Source: WHSW01 sp963846165 (GTDB lineage Bacteria > Actinomycetota > Thermoleophilia > Solirubrobacterales > 70-9). From it: a stretch of 64,000 nucleotides of DNA. Of this stretch, positions 7,636 to 15,823 are shown piece by piece. Within the stretch, counting starts at the first letter, position 1. Every line of letters starts with the position of its first letter. The notes below the pieces were generated by a model. The model ran no database searches and was not told the DNA's origin. It saw nothing but the letters and a program-made list of their open reading frames with translations. Position numbers and translations under genes: made by a program. The stretch covers positions 806,001 to 870,000 of the forward strand of contig CAWJUU010000005.1 in the NCBI GenBank assembly GCA_963846165.1, written 5' to 3'.

Positions 7636-8993
7636 GCAGCGTCCGCGTCGTCGGCGGGCTCTGAGGCGAGCTCGCGCCGGCGGCGCTCGAGGAACGAGCG
7701 CTCGACCGGGTTGCCGGCGAGCTCGACCGCGCGCTCGTAGGCCGCCGCGGCCTCGGGGCGCGCGAGGCGTCCGAGCAGGTCGGCGCGCGCAGTGTGGTAC
7801 GGCCCGTAGGCCTCCAGTCCCTCGATGCGGTCGATGAGCTCGAGCCCGTCCGCAGGGCCGCGCGCCATCGCCACGGCGACCGCGCGATTGAGCTCCACGA
7901 CCGGCGAGGGAGCGACCTCGGCCAACCACCCGTAGAGGCGCACGATTCGCGCCCAGTCGGTATCGGCGGCGTCGGTCGCGCGCGCGTGCTCGGCCGCGAT
8001 CGCGGCCTGGATCACGTACGGGCTCGGGCCTGCCGCACGCGCGCGCTCGGCCAGCGCCAGGCCCTCCGCGATCCGATCGGGGTCCCAGAGCGAGCGATCC
8101 TGGTCGGAGAGCAGGACGAGCTCGCCATCCGCGTCGGTGCGCGCGGCGCGGCGCGCATCGGTGAGCAACATCAGCGCCAGCAGTGCGATCGCCTCGGGCT
8201 CGTCGGGCATCACCTCGACCAGGACGCGGGCGAGCCGGATCGCCTCGCCGGAGAGCTCGACGCGAACCAGCGAGTCGGCGCCCGAGGCCATGTAGCCCTC
8301 GTTGAAGATCAGATAGAGGGTCGCCAGCACCGAGCTCAGCCGCTCACCCAACTGCTCGGGCGGCGGCACCTCGTAGGGAATCTGGGCGTTGCGGATCTTG
8401 CGCTTCGCCCGCACCAAGCGCTGGGCCATCGCCGGCTCGGCGACGAGGAAGGCGCGGGCGATCTCTGCGGTGGTGAGGCCGCCGAGCGTGCGCAGGGTGA
8501 GCGCGATCCGCGCCTCCGGAGCGAGCGCCGGATGGCAGCAGGTGAAGATCAGCCGCAAACGATCATCCGGGAGCGCTTCGGCGTCCTCCGGAGCGTCCAG
8601 TTCATCGGGAGTGCGCAGCGCCTCCAGCGCTTCGAGCTCGGGACGCTTTGCCGCCAGCGTCCGCTCACGGCGCAGCCGGTCGATCGCCTTGTTGCGCGCC
8701 ACCCGGGTGATCCACGCCCCGGGGTTGTCCGGGATTTCGCCGGCGGGCCAGCGCTCGAGCGCGACCACGAACGCCTCCTGGACCGCCTCCTCAGCGGCGT
8801 CGAAGTCGCCGAGGACGCGGATCAGGGTCGCGACCGCCCGCCCGGACTCCTGCCGGAACAGGCGGTCGACGACTTCCCGGTCCGCTACGAGGAAACCTCC
8901 GCGGTCGCCTCTTCCTCGGCGCCGTAGGCGTCGTAGTCCATCACCGGCCGGACCTCGATCGCGCCACCGCGCGCCGGGATCTTCTTCGCCCAT
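7629..8993 (-). CDS. ECF42-type RNA polymerase sigma factor with C-terminal TPR-like domain
   Basis: Sigma2 (AVATLIRVLGDFDAAEEAVQ, then ERWP and ARNKAIDRLRRE) and sigma4 (LRTLGGLTTAEIARAFLV, AMAQRLVRAKRKIR) are followed by a roughly 200-residue helical domain (LYLIFNEGYMASGA onward) that is the hallmark of ECF42. These sigmas are encoded beside DGPF/YciI proteins, as here. The expected N-terminus, near position 8888 at the YciI stop, has no ATG, GTG or TTG; the first in-frame canonical start is the ATG at 8993, inside the upstream gene. The coordinates use that start. Homology would predict a start about 35 codons later. Confidence 0.85.
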   Translation of the reverse strand: MGEEDPGARWRDRGPAGDGLRRLRRRGRGDRGGFLVADREVVDRLFRQESGRAVATLIRVLGDFDAAEEAVQEAFVVALERWPAGEIPDNPGAWITRVARNKAIDRLRRERTLAAKRPELEALEALRTPDELDAPEDAEALPDDRLRLIFTCCHPALAPEARIALTLRTLGGLTTAEIARAFLVAEPAMAQRLVRAKRKIRNAQIPYEVPPPEQLGERLSSVLATLYLIFNEGYMASGADSLVRVELSGEAIRLARVLVEVMPDEPEAIALLALMLLTDARRAARTDADGELVLLSDQDRSLWDPDRIAEGLALAERARAAGPSPYVIQAAIAAEHARATDAADTDWARIVRLYGWLAEVAPSPVVELNRAVAVAMARGPADGLELIDRIEGLEAYGPYHTARADLLGRLARPEAAAAYERAVELAGNPVERSFLERRRRELASEPADDADAAQ

Positions 8994-9277
8994 TCGAGCG
9001 CCTGGTCGAGGTTCTCGCACTCGATCAGGTAGAAGCCGCCGACCTGCTCCTTGCTCTCGGCGAAGGGGCCGTCCGTGACCACCCGCTCGTCGCCGTCACC
9101 GAACCGCACGGTCGTCGCCGTGGCGCTCTCCTGCAGGCCCTCGCCGGCGATGAACGCGCCGGCCTCCCGCAGCGACTCGGTGTAGCTGTTCCAGCGTCCA
9201 AGCGCCGCCCGCATCTCGTCGGGGGTCACATCCTCCCAGCCGCCCTCCTCACCGATGATCGTCAGCATGTACTTCAT
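8885..9277 (-). CDS. DGPF-domain (YciI-related) protein, ECF42 partner
   Basis: The 130-aa protein starts MKYMLTIIGEEGGWEDV with GAGGAGG upstream and carries the defining VTDGPFAESKEQVGGFYLIE motif (residues about 60-80) of the DGPF family, a ferredoxin-like dimeric alpha-beta barrel. Such proteins are encoded next to ECF42 sigma factors and are thought to be linked to their signalling or target genes. The C-terminus (EVRPVMDYD) matches the family. Co-transcribed with, and overlapping, the downstream sigma gene. Confidence 0.9.
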   Translation of the reverse strand: MKYMLTIIGEEGGWEDVTPDEMRAALGRWNSYTESLREAGAFIAGEGLQESATATTVRFGDGDERVVTDGPFAESKEQVGGFYLIECENLDQALEWAKKIPARGGAIEVRPVMDYDAYGAEEEATAEVSS

Positions 9278-9388
9278 TGCGTCCTCCTCGTCGTCTGTGC
9301 GGCCCTCTTCTGGGCCGCATTCACCCTAACGACGAACGAGATCAGCGCAATTCGACAGCTCGCGGGTGAAAATGCCGGGATCACAGCC

Positions 9389-9814
9389 CTGGACCACATC
9401 CGCAGCTACTACGAGGCGCTCAACACGGGCGACGTCGAGCGGATCGCCGCGCACTTCACCGACGACGCCACCCACTACTACACGCGACTCGGTCCACACC
9501 GCGGTCGCGCGATCGCCGAGAACGCGCGCTGGGCGATCGACAACCTCGAGGGCCAGTGGTGGTTCGAGCACGGGATCGCGGACGGCGACGAAGCGGTGAT
9601 CGAGTGGACAATGACCTGGCGCGACCCGAAGTCGGGCTCCAAACGGCTCAACCGCGGCACCGAGTGGTTTCGGCTCGAGGGCGGGCGAATCGCGGAGGTC
9701 CGGGCCTACCACCACGGCGACCGGCGCAATCGGTCGGGCGACCTGCTCGGCTTCGACTTTCCCGCTCGCGGCTACACGACACTCGCCGATTGGCGCGCCC
9801 CGAACCCGGAGTAG
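9389..9814 (+). CDS. SnoaL/NTF2-like protein lacking a canonical start codon
   Basis: The reading frame from about 9389 encodes a typical SnoaL-like cone fold: HIRSYYEALNTGDVERIAAH, then DDATHYYTRLGPHRGRAI, WWFEHGIADGDEAVIEWTM and FRLEGGRIAEVRAYHH. The frame is open back past 9278, but no ATG, GTG or TTG precedes codon 70 (ATG 9596). Homologues would begin near the CTG at 9389. Either a rare CTG or ATC start is used, or a base is wrong near 9366-9380, where GTG and ATG occur in other frames. Function unknown; often a small hydrolase or ligand-binding protein. Divergent from the DGPF gene. Confidence 0.6.
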   Translation: MDHIRSYYEALNTGDVERIAAHFTDDATHYYTRLGPHRGRAIAENARWAIDNLEGQWWFEHGIADGDEAVIEWTMTWRDPKSGSKRLNRGTEWFRLEGGRIAEVRAYHHGDRRNRSGDLLGFDFPARGYTTLADWRAPNPE

Positions 9815-9819
9815 CTTGA

Positions 9820-10665
9820 ATGCCGCCCATGGATGCAGATCTCGGCGCTGCCGAGCCCCACGCGGAGCCCAACCGCCGGCCGCTCGACGCCGCGCCCGGT
9901 CTGGCCCGGATCGCCGCCGGCGCCTGGCTACGGACCGCCGGCTGGACCGCGGGAGTAGCGGTGCGCGCCGGCCGCCGCACGGTGAGCGCCGCGGTCAGCG
10001 GCCAGAACCCGCTCGACCTGGTTCGCGAAGCACAGACCGGGTTGATCGCCGGCGCTCAGCGGCTGCTCGGCGTGAGCGAGCTCGAGGAGCGACTCACGGG
10101 GCTGCTCGGCGGCGGCAGCGACGGCAAGCACCGCGAGCCGCTGCGTCAGCGCGGCTACGAGCTGCTCGAGCGCTCTTCCGAGCTCGAGGAGCATGGCGAG
10201 GAGCATCCCGCCTACGCCCGCATCCTCACCGAGCTCTCCCCCGACGAGGCGCGCATCCTGCGCCTGTTGGCCGCCGAGGGCCGCGCAGGCCGCGGTCGAC
10301 GTCCGCACTTGGCGACCGCTCGACATCGGCGCCAACGTGGTCGCCGCCGGGCTCTCGAAGGGTGATCGCCCGAGAACGATCAGGCCGCGGCGGCAGAGGT
10401 CCCGAGAGCGTACCCGCGTACCGCTCGGGATGCTCGACCGCCTCGGCCTGTTCTGGTTCTCCGCGAGACCCGGCGGACGCCCACGTTGGCTGTCAGGTGC
10501 TCGAGGGCCGCAAAGCGCCGACGTCGGTCGAGGCGGTGCGCGAGACTCGGCCGCGCCCGGATCGTGCGCCGCTCGATCCATCTGACCCCCTTCGGCGGCC
10601 ACTTCTGCGAGGTCTGCCTGCCGCTGGACACGGGGGAGATCGAGACGCTCACGGCACCGGGATGA
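9820..10665 (+). pseudogene. DUF4393/Abi-alpha-like protein, broken by frameshifts
   Basis: The N-terminal frame (MPPMDADLGAAEPHAEPN to LSPDEARILRLLAAEG) is continued in a second frame (AAVDVRTWRPLDIGANVVAA, then LDRLGLFWFSARP) and a third (VRRSIHLTPFGGHFC, CLPLDTGEIETL) that stops at 10665. In order these make a DUF4393-type protein: a helical region, a winged-helix-like middle and a C-terminal HLTPFG segment. At least three indels separate the pieces. Abi-alpha/DUF4393 members are linked to abortive infection, but many actinobacterial relatives are uncharacterised. The stop overlaps the next dehydrogenase ATG (ATGA), so translation of that gene may depend on it. Confidence 0.6.
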
Positions 10666-11840
10666 CGGTCGTCCGCGACAGCGGCGAGCGCGCGCTGCCG
10701 CCACCGTTCGCCGACGAGCATGAACAGCTTCGGGAGACGATCGGGCGCTGGGTCCGGGCCGAGATCGTGCCGCACGTCGACGAGTGGGAGGCGGCGCGCG
10801 AGTTCCCGCGCGAGCTCTACACCCGCGCGGCCGAGCTTGGCTTCCTCGGGCTCAAGTACCCCACCGAGCTCGGCGGGCAGGGCGGCGACTATGTCCACGA
10901 CGCGGTCTGGGCCGAGGAGCTGGCGGCCGCCGGGGCCTCGGGCGGGGTCGGCGCCGGGCTCGGGGCGCACACCGGGATCGCCACCCCGCCGGTCTACCGC
11001 TTCGGCACCGCCGACCAGCACGAGCGCTTCCTGCGACCGGCGATCGCCGGTCGCAAGATCGCCGCACTCGGGATCACCGAGCCGGGCGCCGGCTCCGACG
11101 TCGCCGGGATTCGCACCGAGGCGCGCAAGGTCGCGGGCGGCTACGTCGTCAACGGGTCGAAGACGTTCATCACCAACGGCGTCCGCGCCGACTTCTGCGT
11201 CTGCGCTGTCAAGACCATGCCCGAGGGCGGCCACCAGGGGATCTCGTTCCTGATCCTCGAGCGCGAGATGCCCGGCTACGAGGTCACCGCGAAGCTCGAG
11301 AAGATGGGCTGGCACTCCTCCGACACCGGTGAGCTCTCGTTCACCGACGTCGAGGTGCCCGACGCCAACCTGCTCGGCGAGGAGAACCGCGGCTTCTACC
11401 TGATCATGGAGAACTTCGCCTGGGAGCGGCTGCTGATGGCGCTCGGGGCGGTCGGAGGCATGCACCGGCTGCTCGATGTGGCGGTCTCCTACGCCGGCGA
11501 GCGGGAGGCATTCGGCCGCCCGATCGGCAAGTTCCAGGCGATCCGCCACAAGATCGCCGAGATCGGCGTCAAGGCGGAGGTCGGGCGCGCGCTCACCTAC
11601 CACGCGCTGCGCCGCTTCGTCGCCGGCGAGGACGTAATCGCCGACGTCAGCAAGGCCAAGCTCTACACCCAGCGCGCCTGCGTCGAGGTCGCCGACGAGG
11701 TCGTCCAGATCCTCGGCGGCTACGGCTACATGCGCGAGTACGGGGTCGAGCGCGCGCTTCGCGACGCCCGCCTCGGGCCGATCGGGGGCGGCACAGACGA
11801 GGTGATGAAGGAGATCCTCGGGCGCCAGCTCGGGCTCTGA
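10662..11840 (+). CDS. Acyl-CoA dehydrogenase (LCAD-like)
   Basis: This 392-aa enzyme starts at an ATG that overlaps the preceding broken gene's stop. It contains ITEPGAGSDVAGIRTEA, NGSKTFITNGVRADF, REAFGRPIGKFQAIRHKIAEI and QILGGYGYMREYGVERALRD. As in the 4950 enzyme, the C-terminal YEGT is replaced by GGGTDEVM, so the base probably sits in an internal helix. The two proteins share many blocks and look like paralogues. It likely acts in fatty or branched acyl-CoA oxidation in the cytoplasm, oxidising substrate and passing electrons to ETF. Confidence 0.94.
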   Translation: MTVVRDSGERALPPPFADEHEQLRETIGRWVRAEIVPHVDEWEAAREFPRELYTRAAELGFLGLKYPTELGGQGGDYVHDAVWAEELAAAGASGGVGAGLGAHTGIATPPVYRFGTADQHERFLRPAIAGRKIAALGITEPGAGSDVAGIRTEARKVAGGYVVNGSKTFITNGVRADFCVCAVKTMPEGGHQGISFLILEREMPGYEVTAKLEKMGWHSSDTGELSFTDVEVPDANLLGEENRGFYLIMENFAWERLLMALGAVGGMHRLLDVAVSYAGEREAFGRPIGKFQAIRHKIAEIGVKAEVGRALTYHALRRFVAGEDVIADVSKAKLYTQRACVEVADEVVQILGGYGYMREYGVERALRDARLGPIGGGTDEVMKEILGRQLGL

Positions 11841-11907
11841 ACCCGGCAGCTAGAGTCCTCGACCCTTACACGGCACGATGAAACCAACAGGGGAGTGAAA
11901 CGAGAAC

Positions 11908-12771
11908 ATGGGACTGCTTGACGGCAAGGCGGCGATCGTCACCGGCTCGGCCCGCGGGATCGGCCGGGCGACCGCTGAGCTGTTCATCCGCGAGGGCGCG
12001 AAGGTGCTGATCAACGACATCGACGGCGACGTCGCGGAGCAGGCCGCGGGTGAGATCGACGGCGAGACCGCGGTCTTCGCCGGCGACCTGACCGAGCCCG
12101 GAGTCCCCGACGACCTGGTCGCGAACGCGATCGAGGCCTTCGGCTCGGTCGACATCCTGGTCAACAACGCCGGCTACACCTGGGACGGCGTCGTGCACCG
12201 GATGACCGACGAGCAGTTCCAGGCAATGCTCGACATCCACACGATCGTCCCGTTCAGGATGACTCGCGCGATCGCGCCGCACTGGCGCGAGGCCGCGAAG
12301 GCCGAGCAGGCCGAGGGCAAGGAGGTGTTCCGCAAGATCGTCAACGTCTCCTCGATCTCGGGCACGATGGGCAACGCCGGGCAGGTCAACTACTCCGCCG
12401 CCAAGGCCGGGGTGGTCGGCTTCACCAAGACGCTGGCGAAGGAGTGGGGCGCGTTCAAGATCAACTGCAATGCGGTTGCCTTCGGCTTCGTCGAGACCCG
12501 GCTCACGCAGGCGAAGGAGAAGGGCGAGCAGCTCGAGACCGCGAGCGGCGAGAAGGTCGACCTCGGGATCCCGGAGCAGATGCGGGCGATGGCGACGATG
12601 GTGATCCCGCTCGGACGTCCGGCGCAGCCCGAGGAGGCCGCCGGGCCGGTGCTCTTCCTCTGCTCTCCGCTCGCCGACTACGTCCACGGCCAGGTCCTGA
12701 ACGTCACCGGCGGCCAGTTCGGGGGGATGTACACTGACCTAAGGCGGCTCGGCTCCGCGGCCGGTGGGTAA
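11908..12771 (+). CDS. SDR-family 3-oxoacyl reductase / 3-hydroxyacyl-CoA dehydrogenase
   Basis: The 287-aa protein has the classical SDR layout: cofactor loop VTGSARGIGRAT (residues about 12-23), NNAG at about 89-92, catalytic Ser in NVSSISG, and Tyr-Lys in NYSAAKAG. The C-terminal PLGRPAQPEEAAGPVLFLCS is the usual FabG-like tail, followed by a short glycine-rich extension. GGGGAG lies upstream of the ATG. It sits between two acyl-CoA dehydrogenases, so a role in oxidising or reducing a 3-hydroxyacyl intermediate is likely; an exact substrate is not readable. Confidence 0.92.
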   Translation: MGLLDGKAAIVTGSARGIGRATAELFIREGAKVLINDIDGDVAEQAAGEIDGETAVFAGDLTEPGVPDDLVANAIEAFGSVDILVNNAGYTWDGVVHRMTDEQFQAMLDIHTIVPFRMTRAIAPHWREAAKAEQAEGKEVFRKIVNVSSISGTMGNAGQVNYSAAKAGVVGFTKTLAKEWGAFKINCNAVAFGFVETRLTQAKEKGEQLETASGEKVDLGIPEQMRAMATMVIPLGRPAQPEEAAGPVLFLCSPLADYVHGQVLNVTGGQFGGMYTDLRRLGSAAGG

Positions 12772-12781
12772 GGTGCCGGAC

Positions 12782-13942
12782 GTGACCACCCTGACCGACG
12801 CTGCGCCGCCCTACTCGCTCCCGCAGGAGTTCGCCGACTTCCGCGAGACGATCCGCAAGATGGTGGTCGAGCGGGTTGCCCCGCGCGCCCAGGAGATCGA
12901 CGAGACCGCCGAGTACCCGCGCGACGTGCGCGAGCTGTTCGCCTCCCACGACCTGCTCGGCCTCCCCTTCGACACCGAGCACGGCGGCACCGGGACCGGC
13001 ACGCTGATGCTCAACATCGCGGTCGAGGAGATCGCCAAGGGGTGCGCCTCGAGCGCCCTGATCCTGATGATCCAGGAGCTCGGGACGCTGCCGATCAAGC
13101 TCTTCGGCACCGACGAGCTCAAGCAGCGATTCCTGCCGCGGTGCGCCTCCGGCGAGTGGTCGCCCGCGTTCGCGCTCTCGGAGCCCGATGCGGGCTCGGA
13201 CCCGGGCGGGATGCGAACGCGCGCGGTGCGCGACGGCGACGAATGGGTGATCGAGGGGACCAAGAACTGGATCACCAACCTCGGCGTCGCCGACTTCTAC
13301 ATCTGCTTCGCGGTCACCAACCCCGACGAGGGCCACTCGCGCGGGATCTCGGCCTTCGTCGTCGAGGCCGACCGCGAGGGCTTCTCGGTCGGCAAGCTCG
13401 AGCACAAGATGGGAATCCGCGGCTCGCCCACCGGCCAGCCGATCTTCGACAACGTTCGCGTCCCAGCCTCGAACCTGATCGGCGAGCCCGACCAGGGCTT
13501 CAAGGTGGCGATGGCGACACTCGACCGCTCGCGGCTCGGGGTCGCGGCGCAGGCCGTCGGCATCGCCCAGGGCGCGACCGACTACGCCGCCGCCTACGCC
13601 CAGGAGCGCAAGCAGTTCGGCAAGCCGATCGCCGCATTCCAGGGGATCCAGTTCAAGCTCGCCGACATGGAGTCGCGCACCGCCGCCGCCCGCGAGCTCC
13701 TCTACAAGGCGTGCTCGAAGGTCGACGGGGGCGATCGTGACATGGGCAAGTACTCGGCGATGGCGAAGCTGATCGCCTCCGACACCGCGATGTGGGTGAC
13801 CACCGAGGCGGTCCAGGTGCTCGGCGGCTACGGATACGTCAACGAGTACCCGGTCGAGCGGATGATGCGCGACGCCAAGATCACCCAGATCTACGAGGGC
13901 ACGAACGAGATCCAGCGCCTCGTCATCGCCCGGACGCTCTAA
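12782..13942 (+). CDS. Acyl-CoA dehydrogenase; target gene of the integrated element
   Basis: The enzyme has ALSEPDAGSDPGGMRTR, EGTKNWITNLGVADF, RKQFGKPIAAFQGIQFKLAD and the canonical catalytic IYEGTNEIQRLVIARTL at the C-terminus. The GTG at 12782 gives the natural N-terminus (MTTLTDAAPPYSLPQEF); GTGs at 12764 and 12773 are alternatives. The last 22 codons lie in the left attachment site. After codon TLL-type end ARTL, the gene stops at TAA, while the displaced original tail at 25741-25808 ends ARTLA and TAG. All five nucleotide differences before the stop are at third positions, so the insertion leaves the enzyme functional. Confidence 0.95.
   Translation: MTTLTDAAPPYSLPQEFADFRETIRKMVVERVAPRAQEIDETAEYPRDVRELFASHDLLGLPFDTEHGGTGTGTLMLNIAVEEIAKGCASSALILMIQELGTLPIKLFGTDELKQRFLPRCASGEWSPAFALSEPDAGSDPGGMRTRAVRDGDEWVIEGTKNWITNLGVADFYICFAVTNPDEGHSRGISAFVVEADREGFSVGKLEHKMGIRGSPTGQPIFDNVRVPASNLIGEPDQGFKVAMATLDRSRLGVAAQAVGIAQGATDYAAAYAQERKQFGKPIAAFQGIQFKLADMESRTAAARELLYKACSKVDGGDRDMGKYSAMAKLIASDTAMWVTTEAVQVLGGYGYVNEYPVERMMRDAKITQIYEGTNEIQRLVIARTL
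13878..13902 (+). repeat. attL core (25 bp, identical to attR)
   Basis: The 25-bp stretch inside the dehydrogenase 3' end is identical to 25741-25765. Similarity continues to 13939 with five third-position changes (13903, 13915, 13933, 13936, 13939 against 25766, 25778, 25796, 25799, 25802). Left of the core, similarity ends at once. This is what a site-specific insertion with a gene-restoring attP arm leaves behind. Confidence 0.85.
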
Positions 13943-14004
13943 AGGCCTGCAAATCGAACTAAACGTGAGCGGGGGTGCCGGAGGTCCGGCGGCGTCTGCG
14001 GCCG

Positions 14005-15162
14005 CTATGCGCCAGTAAATGCGCCAGCGTGAGCCGGATCCGCCGCCCTGACCTGCTCGGCCGCTCGTTCCTGTTGAGCCTCGAGGTACGCACCGACCAG
14101 CTCTGCCGCCTCGGCCTCCGAGCCCTCGAACAAATGGGCGTAGGTGTCGAAGGTGATCGCGATCGTGCTGTGGCCCATGATCACGCTCGACCGCCTTCGC
14201 GTTGAGCCCCGAGGCGATCAGGATCGAAGCGCAGACGTGCCGCGCCTCGTGCGGCGTGATCCGCTTCAGCCCCGCCTTACGCCACGCCGTATCGGCTCGG
14301 TCGGTGACGGAGCGCGGGCAAAAGGGTCTGTCGGCGGTGCCGAACACAAAACCCCGGTCTCGACCGGCGCTGCAACCGATGGGAGACCAGCAGGTCGCGC
14401 AGGCTCGCGACGATCGGGATCGCGCGTCGCGCGGCGCGGCTCTTGGGCTCGATCTCCCCGACCTCGACATCCCATCCCCGCTCGACTCGGATCAGCCCGC
14501 GGGCTGAGGTCGACGTCATCCCAACGGAGAGCCTGCGCCTCGCCGAGCCTGACGCCCGCGTAGACCAGCGTTCCCCACAGGGCACGATCGTGGTCGTCGC
14601 GCAACACGGCGATCAGAGCCTCGGCCTCGGCGGGGGTGGCGAATCTTGTCGCGGCCGCCGCGGACGACGGGGAGCTCGAGACCGACGCAGGGATTCACGG
14701 CTACCTCACCGAGCCGAGCTGCGCGCGTCGGTAGATCGCGCGGACCGGGAGCAGCGTTCTGCGGATCGTCGACGCGGCCAGTCCCGCTGCGTCGAGCTTG
14801 TAGACGAAGCGCTGAAGATCGGGACGCTGGACCTCGCCGAGCCGGGCCTCGCCGAACTCGCCGAGGATCCGGATCCGCATCGCCCGCTCGTAGGCGCGGA
14901 TCGTCGACGGCTTGAAGCGCTCGCCCGAGCGGTCGCGGACTGTTCCGGCCCGCGCCCCCTCGTGCCACGCGTCCCACGCGGCGCGGATCGTGGTCGGGTT
15001 CGGGCCCCGCAGTGCTCCTCGACCCGCGGCGGTGAGCGCCTCCGCCCGCCAGGCTTTCGCGGCGGCGAGAGTCGGAAAGGTGCGGCGGAGCTTTCGCTGC
15101 TCGCGCTTCAGATAGACGGACGCCTCGTAGGAGGTGCCGCGCTTGCGGATCCCGGTGGCCAT
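14005..15162 (-). pseudogene. int: Tyrosine-type site-specific integrase, frame-broken
   Basis: The start at 15162 (MATGIRKRGTSYEASVYLK) has AAGGAG upstream. The AP2-like arm domain and SAM-like core domain (RAAWDAWHEGARAG, FKPSTIRAYERAMRIRIL) are intact to codon 150. The catalytic domain is then split by about five single-base shifts (near 14711, 14643, 14513, 14350, 14195). Read across frames it contains all catalytic residues: Arg in YAGVRLGEAQALRW, Lys in EPKSRAARRAIPI, His-x-x-Arg in ITPHEARHV, His in SVIMGHSTI and Tyr in TFDTYAHLF, ending at 14005. Full-length homology with no lost residues means either very recent decay or sequence error; it is the recombinase for attL/attR. Confidence 0.85.
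14007..14027 (+). promoter_or_regulatory. Left arm-type integrase sites (direct repeat)
   Basis: ATGCGCCAG occurs twice at 12-bp spacing (14007-14015 and 14019-14027), overlapping the integrase stop codon. The same nonamer is paired near the right end (25640-25659). Direct repeats placed 100-130 bp inside each att core are typical arm-binding sites of tyrosine integrases. Confidence 0.55.
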
Positions 15163-15221
15163 GAACTTCTCCTTGATCGGGGGTGATTCAGCACCTCCGA
15201 TCCTACCGCCGCCGGCCATGA

Positions 15222-15485
15222 TCAGGCCCGGCCGGAGGGAGAAGTCGCTGAACCACCCCGTGCCCGACCGGGCCGCGGCGAGTCTAAAGCTCGGCTCGCG
15301 TTGTGCTCGAGCCACCGTTCGAGCTCGGTGACCGCGACCACCCGCTTGCGGCCACGACGGATCCAGCGCAGCTCCGGGGCGACGTGCTCGCGAAAGTAAT
15401 CCTCGGACATGTCGAGCGCGGCGGCCGCGCGCGCCGGGGTCAGCGCGAGCGGCGAGATCGACGCTCTCGGAGATCGGCGGGTCAT
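15222..15485 (-). CDS. Excisionase-like helix-turn-helix protein
   Basis: This 87-aa basic protein starts at 15485 (MTRRSPRASISPLALTP), overlapping the HNH stop by ATGA. The segment ALTPARAAAALDMSEDYFREHV is a helix-turn-helix of the MerR/Xis type, followed by a wing (RWIRRGRKRVVAVTELERWL). Its position directly upstream of the integrase is the normal place of an excisionase, a small DNA-bending protein that steers the integrase towards excision. Confidence 0.75.
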   Translation of the reverse strand: MTRRSPRASISPLALTPARAAAALDMSEDYFREHVAPELRWIRRGRKRVVAVTELERWLEHNASRALDSPRPGRARGGSATSPSGRA

Positions 15486-15823
15486 GCTCCGGATCCTTTT
15501 TCGACCCCACTCCCGACGCCGGTTGTCGGGTCGGTTTTCCATCTGCGCGAATTGCACCGGTCGCAGGCCGGGACCAGGTTCTCGGGGGCGTTATGGCCAC
15601 GATCGTGGTCGAGGTGGTCGGCATGCATATTTCGACCCCAGACGACCTCGCACCCGCACCAGTGACAGAGGTGCGGCCCGGGTCCGATCGAGTCGAAGAG
15701 CATCATCCGATGCTCGGCCACCCACCCGCGGCGTGCGAGCGGATGACCGGTGGATTTCACCTCGACGTAGCCCTTTGTCGGATGCACCTTGCGGGCACCC
15801 TCGGGGGACGGCGGGCGACCCAC
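15482..15823 (-). CDS. HNH endonuclease-family protein
   Basis: The 113-aa protein starts at GTG 15823, directly at the end of the primase frame (TAGTG). The HNH core is clear: zinc-type CHWCGCEVVWG, then HADHLDHDRGHNAPENLVPACDRCNSRRW, with two CxxC pairs and the H-N-H histidines. Phage HNH proteins of this size often assist packaging termini cleavage or are free-standing nickases. Its place between primase and excisionase fits a satellite early operon. Confidence 0.85.
   Translation of the reverse strand: MGRPPSPEGARKVHPTKGYVEVKSTGHPLARRGWVAEHRMMLFDSIGPGPHLCHWCGCEVVWGRNMHADHLDHDRGHNAPENLVPACDRCNSRRWKTDPTTGVGSGVEKGSGA

Noticed and set aside
14266..14977. Several overlapping minus-strand frames as separate genes
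   Set aside because: They are pieces of the single integrase; motifs run in order across the frames.
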